Assembly (NCBI GenBank): GCA_963795335.1
Contig: CAWCHI010000010.1
Coordinates: 310,001-374,000, forward strand
Origin: Trebonia sp963795335
GTDB taxonomy: Bacteria > Actinomycetota > Actinomycetes > Streptosporangiales > Streptosporangiaceae
Direction: 5' to 3'
Length of the DNA: 64,000 nucleotides
In this document: positions 1-9,251 of the stretch, piece by piece
Position numbering within the stretch: position 1 is the first letter of the stretch
Layout of the letters: each line of letters opens with the position of its first letter
Notes under the pieces: generated by a model
The model's database searches: none
Told to the model about the DNA's origin: nothing
What the model saw: only the letters and a program-made list of their open reading frames with translations
Made by a program: the position numbers and the translations under genes

Positions 1-1070
1 TCGGCGCGGGCCAGCGCCTCCGGGTTGGACCGCTTCCACTGGGCCTCCTCGGCCCGCCGGACCGCTTCCTCGACCTTCCGCAGCCCCTGCTCGAGGGCGT
101 CGCGGGAGTCACGCGGGACCGACCCGGCCTGCTCCCAGCGCTCCTGGATGCCGCGCAGGAGGGACCGCGCGGCCCGCCAGTCGGTGATCGGCAGCAGCGC
201 CTGGGCCTCGGCCAGCAGCTGCTCCTTGACGCCGGCGTTGCCGCGCAGCTCCGACTCCTTGGCCGCGAACACCTCCGAGCGGGCCGCGAAGAACTTGTCC
301 TGCGCCTCCCGGAACCGCTTCCACAGCTCGGCCTCGTCGTCACGGCCGGCCCGGCCTGCTTCCTTCCACTGCCGCATCAGGTCGCGGTAGATGCTGGAGG
401 TGGCGCCCCAGTCGGTCGAGTCGGACAGCGCCTCGGCCTCCTGGACCAGCTTCTCCTTGCGCGCCCGGACCGCTTCCCGCTCGGCTTCGAGCGAGGCGAA
501 GTAGGCCTTGCGCCGCTTGGTGAAGCCGTTGCGGGCGGCCGACAGCCGCTTCCACAGCACCGCCTCGACCGCGCGGTCGGCGTGCGGGGCCGCCTTCCAC
601 TCCTCGAGCAGTTCGGCCATCCGCTCGCCGCTCGCCTTCCAGTGGGTCGCCTCGGCCGCGATGTGCTCGGCTTCCTCGACGATCCGCTCCTTAGTCCCGC
701 GGGCCTCGGTGCGCGCGTGCTCGCGGGCGGCCTTGACCTCCTCGCGCCGCTGGTCGACCGCGCCTCCCAGCGCTTCGAGCCGGGTCCGCAGGCTGTCCAG
801 GTCGCCCAGCGCGTTCGCGTCGGACACGGCGGCAAGCAGGCGCTTGACCGTCGACTGGGCCTGGGCGGGGGCGATCTCGGTCGTCGTCATGCGCTGCTCG
901 ATCAGCGTCACTTCGGTTTCCAGCGACTCGAACTTGCGCCGGAAGAACGCGAGTGCCTCCTCCGGGCTACCCGCCGCCCACGAGCCGATCACCCGCTCGC
1001 CATCGGCAGTACGCACGTAGACCGTCCCGTCGGCGTCTACCCGACCCCAGGGATCGTTGGCGGTGGTCAC
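1..1070 (-). CDS. DUF349 domain-containing protein (C-terminus cut by window edge)
   Basis: About 356 codons are visible, starting at a GTG at 1070 preceded by a strong AGGAGG site (around 1077-1083). After a short N-terminal segment that ends in a coiled-coil-like stretch, the protein repeats helical modules with the W-K-x-A-G/A and LW-K-R-F-x-x-A signatures typical of DUF349, rich in Glu, Ala and Arg. The function of the family is not established; in actinobacteria it commonly lies close to relA and the hisS/aspS region, as here. The start is better than any ATG upstream because only this frame gives the family N-terminus. No signal peptide or membrane segment is seen, so the product is probably cytoplasmic. 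Confidence 0.85.
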   Translation of the reverse strand, partial: MTTANDPWGRVDADGTVYVRTADGERVIGSWAAGSPEEALAFFRRKFESLETEVTLIEQRMTTTEIAPAQAQSTVKRLLAAVSDANALGDLDSLRTRLEALGGAVDQRREEVKAAREHARTEARGTKERIVEEAEHIAAEATHWKASGERMAELLEEWKAAPHADRAVEAVLWKRLSAARNGFTKRRKAYFASLEAEREAVRARKEKLVQEAEALSDSTDWGATSSIYRDLMRQWKEAGRAGRDDEAELWKRFREAQDKFFAARSEVFAAKESELRGNAGVKEQLLAEAQALLPITDWRAARSLLRGIQERWEQAGSVPRDSRDALEQGLRKVEEAVRRAEEAQWKRSNPEALARA

Positions 1071-1126
1071 GGCGAACCTCCTGGTTCATCTGCCCCGGGG
1101 CGCGGCGCCCCGGGGCGTGGTCTTGC

Positions 1127-2024
1127 TCAGGTCTGCTTGATGGTCACGCTGTTGATGACAACCTTCTCCTTCGGCGCCCCGCCGCCGGCCGAATACGAGC
1201 ACGAAGTGCCGGCGTTAGCCACTTTCTGGAGGATATCCAGCCCCGCGGTGATTGTCCCGAACGGCGTGTAGTCCGGTCCCAGGGTGGTGTTCTTGAAGAC
1301 CATGAAGAACTGGCTGCCATTGGTGGTGGCCGAGCCACTGTTCGCCATGGCGAGGGTTCCCGCCTTATAGGTCACGGTCCCCGACGAGGACCCGCCAGCG
1401 GGCAGGTTCTCGCTGGCGAATTCATACCCCGGCCCGCCGGTTCCAGGCGCGTTGCTGGCCGTCGAGCAGGTCAGCTTGGTGCTGGACTTTGCGGTCGGGT
1501 CGCCGCACTGCAGCAGGTACAGCCCGTCGCTGTTCACGATCCGGTGGCACTGGCTGGAATTGAAGTAACCCGCGGAGGCCAGGTGCACGAACGAGTTGAC
1601 GGTGCAGGTGGCTTTGGAGTTAGCCAGGTTGACCTTGATCGGCCCGAGGTTGGTATTGATCGTCGCCGCATAGGTGGCCTTGTAATTAGGTGAAGCCGGC
1701 GGCAGCGAAACCGTCTTGACCGCCTTCGCCACCCCGCTGGTGGTGTAGTCGCAGTGGGTGGCGGGTTCGGCGACGGTCGAGCTGGTGGCGGAGGCGGAGC
1801 GCGGACGCGGTGGGAGAAGCCGACGCCTTGCTCTTGGCCGCGGTCGGCGTGCTGCCGCCGGCCAACGCGGCCGCCAGGCCGCCGGCCAGTCCCAGCACGC
1901 ACACCACGGCCAGCCCGATCAGCAGCCGCTGGCGGAGCTTGCGCTGCCGCGCCATCCGCTCCTGCCGCTGCCGCTCGTACCGTTCCCGGGCACGCCGCCG
2001 ATCCCGTTCTCTGCTCCCCGTCAA
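1127..2024 (-). CDS. Peptidyl-prolyl cis-trans isomerase, cyclophilin type, membrane-anchored; frame break near 1791-1810
   Basis: A cyclophilin-like prolyl isomerase, acting outside the membrane on folding proteins. The N-terminus is basic and Arg-rich, followed by one hydrophobic segment (about residues 35-57), then a Ser/Thr/Ala-rich linker. The cyclophilin fold follows: a TNLGPIKVNL strand, FVHLASAGYFN, CHRIV, and a GSQFFMVF core motif. The N-terminal part (TTG start at 2024 with an AGGAGG just upstream) and the catalytic part lie in different frames; they join if one base is removed in the TCCGCC-rich stretch near 1791-1810, giving about 298 residues. The junction codes for a low-complexity linker, which makes a sequencing indel or a tolerated slippage site equally possible. 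Catalytic-domain identity is sure; intactness is not. Confidence 0.85.
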
Positions 2025-2237
2025 GGGTGCCGCCTCCTATATATCGCGATTGGCCGCCTACGCCCGGGTTAGGGGCTTTAGGGCACGATCGTTCGCGCAT
2101 CGTACCTGCCCAGTCGGGGATTGTGGAACTGTCGTTACCGCATCGTGCGCTAGCCCCCTGGGAGGACGGCCCCTGTCACCTACGAGATATCTGAGCACTG
2201 GCTGCTGATCGGTTCGCAGCACCGCTCGCCTAGTCGG

Positions 2238-2250
2238 TAGCCTGTCAACG
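2238..2250 (+). promoter_or_regulatory. Candidate leaderless promoter for the MBL-fold gene
   Basis: A TAGCCT hexamer (2238-2243), fitting the actinobacterial TAnnnT -10 pattern, lies exactly 6 bases before the GTG start at 2250, so transcription would begin at or next to the start codon. No Shine-Dalgarno sequence is present upstream, which supports a leaderless mRNA. No convincing -35 box is seen. Confidence 0.4.
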
Positions 2251-2945
2251 TGCTAGTGACTGGCTTTCCCGCGGGCGCCTTCGCCGCCAACTGCTATCTG
2301 GTGGCGCCGGCGGCCGGCGAGGAGTGCGTGATCATCGACCCGGGGCAGGACGCGCAGCCGGGGATCGACGAGCTGATCGACCGCTACCGGCTGAAGCCTA
2401 TCGCGGTGCTGCTCACGCATGGTCACATCGATCACATGTGGTCGGTCGCCCCCGTGTGCGGGGCCAAGGGCATCCCCGCCTACATCCACCCGGACGACCG
2501 GGAGATGCTGTCCGACCCCGCCAAGGGGCTCTCGCTGCTGGCCAAGCAGCAGTTCCTCGGGGGGATGACGTTCGCCGAGCCGGACGACGTGCGCCCGCTG
2601 TCCGACGGCGAGGCCATCACCCTGGCCGGGCTGGACTTCGGCATCGGCCACACCCCGGGCCATACCGAGGGTTCGGTCACCTTCCGCACTGCGGCAGGCG
2701 GCACCGGCGGCGGGGATGACCTCGATGCCCTCTTCACCGGGGACCTGCTGTTCGCCGGTTCCATTGGCCGCACCGACCTGCCCGGCGGCGACCACGCCAC
2801 GATCCTGCGGTCGCTGGCCCGCACGCTGACCCTGCCCGACGCGACGGTCGTGCTGCCCGGCCACGGGCCGCAGACGACCATCGGCGACGAGCGCCGCACC
2901 AACCCGTTCCTCACCGGACTTGCCCCGGCCCAGAAAGGGCTGTAA
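2250..2945 (+). CDS. MBL-fold metallo-hydrolase (glyoxalase II-like)
   Basis: A 231-residue metallo-beta-lactamase-fold hydrolase. The zinc-binding signature T-H-G-H-I-D-H is at about residues 56-62, with further ligand candidates at GHTPGH (about residue 136), the FTGDLLF strand, and a C-terminal GHG motif. This set is that of hydroxyacylglutathione hydrolase-like proteins, but actinobacteria lack glutathione, so the substrate (perhaps a mycothiol thioester or another thioester) is unknown. The GTG start lacks a ribosome-binding site and sits 6 bases after a TAnnnT box. It is followed by hisS after 5 bases, so the two are probably co-transcribed. Confidence 0.9.
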   Translation: MLVTGFPAGAFAANCYLVAPAAGEECVIIDPGQDAQPGIDELIDRYRLKPIAVLLTHGHIDHMWSVAPVCGAKGIPAYIHPDDREMLSDPAKGLSLLAKQQFLGGMTFAEPDDVRPLSDGEAITLAGLDFGIGHTPGHTEGSVTFRTAAGGTGGGDDLDALFTGDLLFAGSIGRTDLPGGDHATILRSLARTLTLPDATVVLPGHGPQTTIGDERRTNPFLTGLAPAQKGL

Positions 2946-2950
2946 CCACC

Positions 2951-4231
2951 ATGACTTTCCAGGCCCCGAAGGGGGTCTCTGAATACGTCCCGCCCCGCGG
3001 CACCCTGTTCGAGGAGGCGCGCGACGCCTTCACCAACTCCGCCCGGCTCGCCTGCTACGCGCCCGTCGAGACGGCCGTGTTCGAGGACACCAGCCTGTTC
3101 GTGCGCGGCGTGGGAGAGTCGTCCGACGTGGTCAGCAAGGAGATGTACTCCTTCGAGAGCCGCGGGGGCGACAAGATCACCCTGCGTCCCGAGTTCACCG
3201 CGGGCGTGCTCCGCGCCGTCCTGCAGTACAACCTGCACAAGGGCGCGCTGCCGGTGAAGCTGTTCACCAGCGGGCCCGCGTTCCGCTACGAGCGGCCGCA
3301 GGCGGGCCGCTACCGGCAGTTCTTCCAGTTCGACCTGGAGGCGATCGGGACCGAGGACCCGGCCGTCGACGCCGAGACCATCGCCGTCGCCTACGACGCT
3401 TACCGGTCCCTCGGCCTGACCCAGTTCACGCTGCTGCTGAACACGCTGGGGGACTCCACCTGCCGCCCCGCCTACCGGGCCGCGCTGCAGGAGTTCCTGC
3501 GCGGGCTCGACCTCGACGAGGAGACCCGGCAGCGGATCGAGATCAACCCGCTGCGGGTGCTGGACGACAAGCGGCCCGAAGTCCGGGCTCAGACGGCCGC
3601 TGCGCCTTACATCACCGACTACCTGTGCGGCGACTGCGAGGCTCACCACGACACCGTACGGGCGCTGCTCACCAGCCTGAACATCCCCTTCGAGGATGCC
3701 CCCCGGCTGGTCCGCGGGCTCGACTACTACATGCGGACGACGTACGAGTTCGACCACGCGAAGCTCGGCGCCCAGTCGGGCATCGGCGGCGGCGGCCGTT
3801 ACGACGGGCTGTCGGAGGACATCGGCGGCCCGCCGCTGCCCGGCATCGGCTTCGCCGTCGGGCTCGACCGGATCGTGCTGGCGATGGAGGCCGAGCGGGC
3901 GGGGGAAGACCTTCCGACGGCAACCGGCTGCCAGGTCTTCGGTGTGCCGCTGGGCGAGGACACCCAGGCCGACATGCTGGCTCTGATTACCCAGTTGCGC
4001 CGGTCGGGGGTGCGGGCGGACATGTCGTTCGGGCGCCGCGGCCTCAAGGGCGCGATGAAGGCGGCCGACCGCTCTGGTGCCCGCTTCGCGGTGCTCCTGG
4101 GCGCGGAGGAGAAAAAGGCCGCCGCCGTTCGGATCAGGGATCTGCAAAACGGCGAGCAGCTCGATGTCGCGGCGACCGCGGCAGCGGACTGGCTCGCGGA
4201 CAAGCTAGCGGGGAACGGAGACGGCCAATGA
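2951..4231 (+). CDS. hisS: Histidine--tRNA ligase
   Basis: Class II aminoacyl-tRNA synthetase charging tRNA-His, 426 residues, normal for the bacterial enzyme. Visible features: class II motif 2 with the FRYERPQAGRYRQF signature (about residues 113-126), the histidine-binding LVRGLDYY block, a G-rich RYDGL segment, motif 3 GIGFAVGLDRI, and a C-terminal anticodon-binding domain of about 100 residues. The ATG at 2951 lies 5 bases after the MBL gene. Its TGA overlaps the ATG of aspS by four bases, a sign of translational coupling. Confidence 0.98.
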   Translation: MTFQAPKGVSEYVPPRGTLFEEARDAFTNSARLACYAPVETAVFEDTSLFVRGVGESSDVVSKEMYSFESRGGDKITLRPEFTAGVLRAVLQYNLHKGALPVKLFTSGPAFRYERPQAGRYRQFFQFDLEAIGTEDPAVDAETIAVAYDAYRSLGLTQFTLLLNTLGDSTCRPAYRAALQEFLRGLDLDEETRQRIEINPLRVLDDKRPEVRAQTAAAPYITDYLCGDCEAHHDTVRALLTSLNIPFEDAPRLVRGLDYYMRTTYEFDHAKLGAQSGIGGGGRYDGLSEDIGGPPLPGIGFAVGLDRIVLAMEAERAGEDLPTATGCQVFGVPLGEDTQADMLALITQLRRSGVRADMSFGRRGLKGAMKAADRSGARFAVLLGAEEKKAAAVRIRDLQNGEQLDVAATAAADWLADKLAGNGDGQ

Positions 4232-5988
4232 TCCGGACGCACGAGGCCGGCACACTGCGGGCCGAGCACGCCGGGGAGCGCGTGGTACTGGCGGGCTGGG
4301 TGGCGCGGCGGCGCGACCACGGCGGCGTGGTGTTCATCGACCTGCGCGACGCCAGCGGCATCGTGCAGGTGGTGTGGCGCAGTGCCGATGAGGCTGGCGG
4401 CGACGAGACCGAGCACAGCCTGCGGGCCGAGTTCTGCGTCAAGGTCACCGGCGACGTCCGGCTGCGCCCGGCCGGCAACGAGAACCCCGAGCTGCCCACC
4501 GGCGCGGTCGAGGTCGTGGTGGAGGAGCTGGAGGTGCTGTCCGAGGCCGAGCCGCTGCCGTTCCCGGTCGAGGGCAACGCCGACGTCAACGAGGACATCC
4601 GGATCAAGTACCGCTACCTCGACATCCGCCGCGACGAGACCGCCCGGGCCCTGCGCATCCGCTCGGCCGCCTCCTACCTGCTGTCCGACGTCATGCGGGA
4701 CCACGGGTTCGTCAACGTGGAGACCCCGTACCTGACCCGGTCCACCCCCGAGGGCGCGCGCGACTTCCTGGTGCCGGTGCGGTTGCGCCCGGGCAACTGG
4801 TACGCCCTGCCGCAGTCGCCCCAGCTGTTCAAGCAGCTGCTGATGGTCGGCGGCCTCGAGCGGTACTACCAGCTCGCCCGGTGCTTCCGTGACGAGGACT
4901 TCCGCAAGGACCGGCAGCCCGAGTTCACCCAGATCGACCTGGAGATGTCCTTCGTCACCCGCGAGGACGTGATCCGCGTCGGGGAGGCCATCGTGGCCAC
5001 CCTGTGGCGGGAGATCACCGGCTACCAGATCCCGCTGCCGCTGCCCCGGATGACCTACGCCGACGCGATGGCCCGCTACGGCTCGGACAAGCCCGACCTG
5101 CGCTTCGGCCAGGAGCTGACCGATCTGACGGGCTACTTCGCGGGTACCGGGTTCCGGGTCTTCCAGGCGCCCTACGTCGGCGCCGTGGTGATGCCCGGCG
5201 GCGCGTCGCAGACCCGCCGCGAGCTCGACGCCTGGCAGGACTGGGCCAAGGCGCGCGGCGCCCGCGGCCTGGCCTACGCCCTGATCGGGCCGGACGGGGA
5301 GATCGCCGGCCCGGTCGGCAAGAACATCAGTGATTCAGAACGAGAGGGGCTGGCCGCGGCCACCGGAGCGTCGCCTGGTGACGCGGTGTTCTTCGCGGCG
5401 GGGCCCGCCCGGGCCTCCCAGGAGCTGCTGGGCGCGGCCCGGCTGGAGATCGGGAACCGCTGCGACCTCATCGACACCTCGGCCTGGTCGTTCCTCTGGG
5501 TGGTGGACGCCCCCATGTTCGAGGAGACCGACGGCGGCGGCTGGACGGCGGTGCACCACCCGTTCACCTCGCCCCTGCCGGAATGGGCTGACAAGTTCGT
5601 CTCCGAGCCCGGCGGCGCCCTGGCCGACGCCTACGACATGGTCTGCAACGGCTTCGAGATCGGCGGCGGCTCGATCCGTATCCACGCCCAGCTCATGCAG
5701 CAGCAGGTGTTCGACGTCATCGGCCTGTCCCCGGACGAGGCCCGGTCCCAGTTCGGCTTTCTGCTCGACGCGTTCAAGTACGGCCCGCCCCCGCACGGCG
5801 GCATGGCCTTTGGCTGGGACCGGATCGTGATGCTGCTGGCCGGGGCGGACACCATCCGCGACGTGATCGCTTTCCCCAAGGCCGCCTCCGGCGCCGACCC
5901 GCTGACCGGCGCCCCGACCCCGATCACGGCCGCCCAGCGTAAGGAAGCCGGCATCGACGCCAAGCCCGCCCCCAAGCCAGCCCCCTAA
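4228..5988 (+). CDS. aspS: Aspartate--tRNA ligase
   Basis: Class II synthetase of 586 residues with the bacterial AspRS plan: N-terminal OB-fold anticodon domain (VLAGWVARRRDHGGVVFIDLRD), a catalytic core with motif 2 FRDEDFRKDRQPEFTQ, the bacterial GAD insertion, and motif 3 GMAFGWDRIVML near the C-terminus. The ATG at 4228 overlaps the hisS stop (ATGA), and the protein starts with the family N-terminus there. Actinobacteria often lack AsnRS, in which case AspRS also charges tRNA-Asn; that cannot be judged from this window. A Pro/Ala/Lys tail ends the protein just before a GC repeat tract. Confidence 0.98.
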   Translation: MIRTHEAGTLRAEHAGERVVLAGWVARRRDHGGVVFIDLRDASGIVQVVWRSADEAGGDETEHSLRAEFCVKVTGDVRLRPAGNENPELPTGAVEVVVEELEVLSEAEPLPFPVEGNADVNEDIRIKYRYLDIRRDETARALRIRSAASYLLSDVMRDHGFVNVETPYLTRSTPEGARDFLVPVRLRPGNWYALPQSPQLFKQLLMVGGLERYYQLARCFRDEDFRKDRQPEFTQIDLEMSFVTREDVIRVGEAIVATLWREITGYQIPLPLPRMTYADAMARYGSDKPDLRFGQELTDLTGYFAGTGFRVFQAPYVGAVVMPGGASQTRRELDAWQDWAKARGARGLAYALIGPDGEIAGPVGKNISDSEREGLAAATGASPGDAVFFAAGPARASQELLGAARLEIGNRCDLIDTSAWSFLWVVDAPMFEETDGGGWTAVHHPFTSPLPEWADKFVSEPGGALADAYDMVCNGFEIGGGSIRIHAQLMQQQVFDVIGLSPDEARSQFGFLLDAFKYGPPPHGGMAFGWDRIVMLLAGADTIRDVIAFPKAASGADPLTGAPTPITAAQRKEAGIDAKPAPKPAP

Positions 5989-5998
5989 CCAGCCGGCC

Positions 5999-6135
5999 AC
6001 CCCGCCACCCCGCCGGCCCCACCCCGCCGGCTCCGCCACCCCGCCGGCCCCACCCCGCCGGCTCCGCGCCCGCCACCCCGCCACCCCGCCACTCGCGGCC
6101 CGCCACCCCGCCGGCTCGCCGGCCCCGCCGGCGTC
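5999..6135. repeat. GC-rich direct repeats (CCACCCCGCC / CCCCGCCGGC units)
   Basis: Short C/G-rich words built on CCGCCACCCCGCCGGC repeat here; one unit of about 31 bases occurs twice almost exactly (from 6002 and 6033) and shorter copies follow. The tract lacks stop codons on the minus strand. It separates the convergent aspS and AbiEi-like genes and is similar in character to the 32-base tandem array at 63180-63400. Confidence 0.7.
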
Positions 6136-6202
6136 ACCCGCATCCAACCTCAGCCACCCCAGGGCTCTCTCCTTGCCCCACACGTCTCGGTGTCGAATCA
6201 TT

Positions 6203-6241
6203 GGACGTGGTTTCCGCCCACATATGGTCGAAACCACGTCC
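6203..6241. terminator. Perfect 12-bp inverted repeat, candidate bidirectional terminator
   Basis: GGACGTGGTTTC (6203-6214) and GAAACCACGTCC (6230-6241) are exact reverse complements around a 15-base loop. The position between convergent aspS and the AbiEi-like gene suits a transcription terminator, although there is no long T-run. A protein-binding site is the alternative. Confidence 0.5.
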
Positions 6242-6249
6242 GATAACTG

Positions 6250-7212
6250 GACCGGGCACCCAGGCCCGCACGCGCGGCCTATCTTCGGTCCCCGGTGGCT
6301 CAGCCAGCTGGCCACATCTGCCGCCGTCTGACACTGGCGTTTCCGGCTGAACAGGTCGGGCACGCCGATCCGGATCGTGTCGATTCCCTCGTGGGCGGCG
6401 TTCCAGCGGTCACGGTTCTTGTCGCGCCATTGTTCGTCTTCAGGGTGTGCCGCCGCCCCGTCGATTTCGACGCACGCCCGGTACCCGGCGTACAAGTTGT
6501 CCAGATAGCGATTTCCACTCGCCTGCCTGATCCGGGCCTGCCGGGTCGCAGCGGGAAGCCCGTGGGGGCGCTCGACGCCGCGGACGTAACGAAGTTCGAG
6601 CACTGACAAGACTCCCTCGTCGGAGTAGCCGAGTGCGAGCTCGATCTCCTGCCGCCAGCGCATGCGCGGCCGTGCCTTCAGCGCCGTCTGAAGCCTCGGC
6701 GCCGTGCTGCGCCGGCGGCCGATCGCCCGGCAGATCCAGTCGTAGGCCTGGTCGAAGTCCCGTGCGTGGTCGATGAGATCAAGCACCGTCTCCTCAAGCC
6801 GGGTCCGGGGCGGGGAAAGGGCGGGGTGCCTGGCTCGGCCGGCCGAGCGAGACTGGTGGATGACGACCCCCGCGACCTTCCCGTCCCGGCCCAGGTTGCT
6901 GCCGTGGGGGAGCGTGACGTGGATGACCGGGCTCGGGCCGTCGAGCAGGCCCCACAGCTCGGCGGCGGTCTGATGGCTCAGCACGGCCTGCGGGCCCGCC
7001 CGCAGCAGCGCGCCCCACAGTTCCGCCCGCCGGCCGGGCTTTCCGGTGAAGGCCGCGTAGACACCTCGGTGCAGCACCTGCCAGCGGCCGGCCCGGACCT
7101 GATCGCGCACCCACTTGCCGGTCATGCCGGCGGCGACCGCCTGGCCCACCGTGATGACGCCGTCCTGGGCGTCCAGCAGTCGCAGGCATTCGGGCGGCAG
7201 CGCGGCGGGCAT
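6250..7212 (-). CDS. AbiEi-type N-terminal domain protein with DUF559-like C-terminus; no stop at the expected end
   Basis: The N-terminal part (DAQDGVITVGQAVAAGMTG... then LHRGVYA) matches the winged-helix domain called AbiEi antitoxin-like; the C-terminal half, with an L-E-L-R-Y-V-R motif, LYAGYRACVEIDGAAAH and a following D/R-rich segment, resembles the DUF559/PDDEXK-like nuclease fold of the same actinobacterial family. No partner toxin gene (AbiEii) is adjacent, so a toxin-antitoxin role is not supported. The ATG at 7212 is preferred over one at 7254 because it gives the family N-terminus. The homologous part ends around 6250 at a C-G-P-G-C-P segment, where relatives usually stop; here the frame stays open to 5335, through the GC repeats and antisense to aspS. 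A lost stop or an indel is likely. Confidence 0.75.
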
Positions 7213-7394
7213 GGCATCAGCCTGTCGCCCCGCCGTCACGCGTGAAAGTCTCATCGGGCGGCTGTGGATTCAGCCCGGCCTCCGATCGCCTGCTGTGGAC
7301 AATGACGCGCAAATGTCCGACCGGGATGCTAAAACGCCGCCGGCTAGGCCGACCGCGGGGCAAAAGCGCGGTCCGGACGCGGCCCTGGCGCTAG

Positions 7395-7408
7395 TAGGCT
7401 CGCAGCCG
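7395..7408 (+). promoter_or_regulatory. Candidate leaderless promoter for rarA
   Basis: TAGGCT (7395-7400) lies 7 bases before the GTG start at 7408 and no Shine-Dalgarno sequence is visible, which fits a leaderless start with a TAnnnT -10 box. The -35 region is not recognisable. Confidence 0.45.
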
Positions 7409-8781
7409 TGGACAGTTTGTTCGATGAAGCGGGGGAGCGGGCGGCGGCGAGCGCCGCGCCGCTGGCGGTGCGGATGCGGCCGCGGACGCTGGATGAGGTG
7501 ATCGGTCAGCGGCACCTGACCGCCCCGGGCACCCCGTTCCGCAAGCTCATCGACAACGACGCGCCGATGTCGCTGGTGCTGTGGGGGCCGCCCGGAACAG
7601 GCAAGACCACCCTCGCCTATGTGGTCAGCCAGGTCACGAGCCGGAAGTTCACCGAGCTGTCGGCGGTGACGGCCGGCGTCAAGGACGTACGCGCGGCGGT
7701 GGACGCGGCCCGCCGCGAGCTCGGGATGAGCGGCCGTCAGACGGTGCTGTTCATCGACGAGGTGCACCGCTTCTCCAAGACCCAGCAGGACGCGCTGCTG
7801 CCCGCGGTGGAGAACCGCTGGGTGTCATTCATCGGCGCGACGACCGAGAACCCGTCGTTCTCGGTCGTCTCGCCCCTGCTGTCGCGGTCGCTGCTGCTCA
7901 CCCTGCAGCCGCTGGAGGACGACGACATCCGGGCGCTGATCACCCGCGCCCTCGCCGACGAGCGCGGGCTCGGCGGCACGGTCGGGATCGACGACGACGC
8001 CCTCGACAACCTGGTGCGGCTGGCGGGCGGCGACGGCCGCCGCTCGCTGACCTACCTGGAGGCCGCCGCCCTCGGCAGCACCCGCATCGACCTCGCCACC
8101 CTGGAGGCCGCGGTCGACCGGGCCGCGGTCCGCTACGACCGCGACGGCGACCAGCACTACGACGTGATCAGCGCGTTCATCAAGTCCATGCGGGGCAGTG
8201 ACCCGGACGCGGCGCTGCACTACCTGGCGCGGATGATCGCGGCCGGCGAGGACCCGCGGTTCATCGCCCGGCGGCTGATCGTGCACGCCAGCGAGGACGT
8301 CGGGCTGGCCGACCCGACCGCGCTGCAGACCGCGGTCGCGGCCGCCCAGGCGGTGGAGTTCGTCGGCCTGCCGGAGGCGCGGATCAACCTGGCCCAGGCG
8401 GTTATCCACATCGCCCTCGCGCCCAAGTCGAACGCGGTCATCAAGGCGATTGGCGCGGCCGAGGGTGACGTGCGGGCCGGTCTCATCGGAGCGGTGCCGT
8501 CGCATCTGCGCGACGCCCACTACCCTGGGGCCAAGCGCCTCGGTCACGGCAAGGGCTACGTTTACCCGCACGACCTGCCGGAGGGCATCGCGGCACAGCA
8601 GTACGCCCCCGACGTGATCGACGGCCGGGCGTACTATGAGCCCTCGAGTCACGGCATGGAAGGCCGTTTTTCCGAACGGACCCGGTTGATCCGCGCCATC
8701 CTGCATCCTGAAACGGGAAACGGGGAGCAAGCGGGAAGCCCACTGGGCGAAGAAGAGGGCAACGAGGGGAAAACGGAATGA
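7408..8781 (+). CDS. rarA: Replication-associated recombination protein A (AAA+ ATPase, RarA/MgsA)
   Basis: AAA+ ATPase of 457 residues acting at stalled replication forks. Walker A GPPGTGKTT is at about residues 59-67, Walker B LFIDEVHRF at about 114-122, sensor 1 ATTENPSF follows, and the C-terminal part carries the MgsA/RarA helical tetramerisation region (YHYLARM-like ALHYLARMIAAGEDPRFIARR, then PEGDVRAG-like and HLRDAHYPGAKRLGHGKGY). The GTG start has no ribosome-binding site and appears leaderless. The stop overlaps the next start (ATGA), so the two downstream membrane genes and alaS probably belong to the same transcript. Confidence 0.96.
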   Translation: MDSLFDEAGERAAASAAPLAVRMRPRTLDEVIGQRHLTAPGTPFRKLIDNDAPMSLVLWGPPGTGKTTLAYVVSQVTSRKFTELSAVTAGVKDVRAAVDAARRELGMSGRQTVLFIDEVHRFSKTQQDALLPAVENRWVSFIGATTENPSFSVVSPLLSRSLLLTLQPLEDDDIRALITRALADERGLGGTVGIDDDALDNLVRLAGGDGRRSLTYLEAAALGSTRIDLATLEAAVDRAAVRYDRDGDQHYDVISAFIKSMRGSDPDAALHYLARMIAAGEDPRFIARRLIVHASEDVGLADPTALQTAVAAAQAVEFVGLPEARINLAQAVIHIALAPKSNAVIKAIGAAEGDVRAGLIGAVPSHLRDAHYPGAKRLGHGKGYVYPHDLPEGIAAQQYAPDVIDGRAYYEPSSHGMEGRFSERTRLIRAILHPETGNGEQAGSPLGEEEGNEGKTE

Positions 8782-9251
8782 GCCTGACCGGGCTGGCCGC
8801 GCTGATCGCCGCGGTGAGCTTCGCGGTACTCGCCTGCGCGGGGGTCTACCTGGCGGTGCGCTTGACCCGGGTGCTGGGCGACGCGGCCACGCTGGTCCGC
8901 GAGACCCGGACCGATCAGCAGGCGCTGTTCGCCCGGGCCAATGCGGCTGTCGACCGGGCCAGCGCCCAGTTGAACGCGACCGAGGCGGCCACCGCCGCCG
9001 TGGCCGACCTGGGCGAGTCGATGACCGAGCTCGCCGGGCAGGCGAACGCGCTGGCCGGGATCGGCAAGAGCGTCGCCGGGGCGGTTGTCGGCGGCCCGCT
9101 CGGCCGGGCCGCGGCCGTCGCCTACGGGGTCAGGCATGCCGTCGGGCTACGCCGGGGTACCGTGCCGCGGGCGGGCGCGCTGCCAGGACGCGTCGTCCGC
9201 GGGGGCGAGCTGCCCGCCGCGAGCCGGGCGCCGGCGAGGACCCGGGCATGA
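8778..9251 (+). CDS. DUF948 domain-containing membrane protein
   Basis: 157 residues with one N-terminal transmembrane segment (about residues 5-29, GLAALIAAVSFAVLACAGVYLAV), then an amphipathic helical region rich in Ala, Thr and Gln, and a basic C-terminus. This is the DUF948 layout found between rarA and alaS in many actinobacteria; its function is unknown. It overlaps rarA by four bases (ATGA) and the next gene by four bases, implying coupled translation. Confidence 0.85.
   Translation: MSLTGLAALIAAVSFAVLACAGVYLAVRLTRVLGDAATLVRETRTDQQALFARANAAVDRASAQLNATEAATAAVADLGESMTELAGQANALAGIGKSVAGAVVGGPLGRAAAVAYGVRHAVGLRRGTVPRAGALPGRVVRGGELPAASRAPARTRA

Noticed and set aside
5335..6250. Protein-coding continuation of the AbiEi-like frame antisense to aspS
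   Set aside because: No family similarity and the DNA is fully explained by aspS and GC repeats; treated as lost stop.
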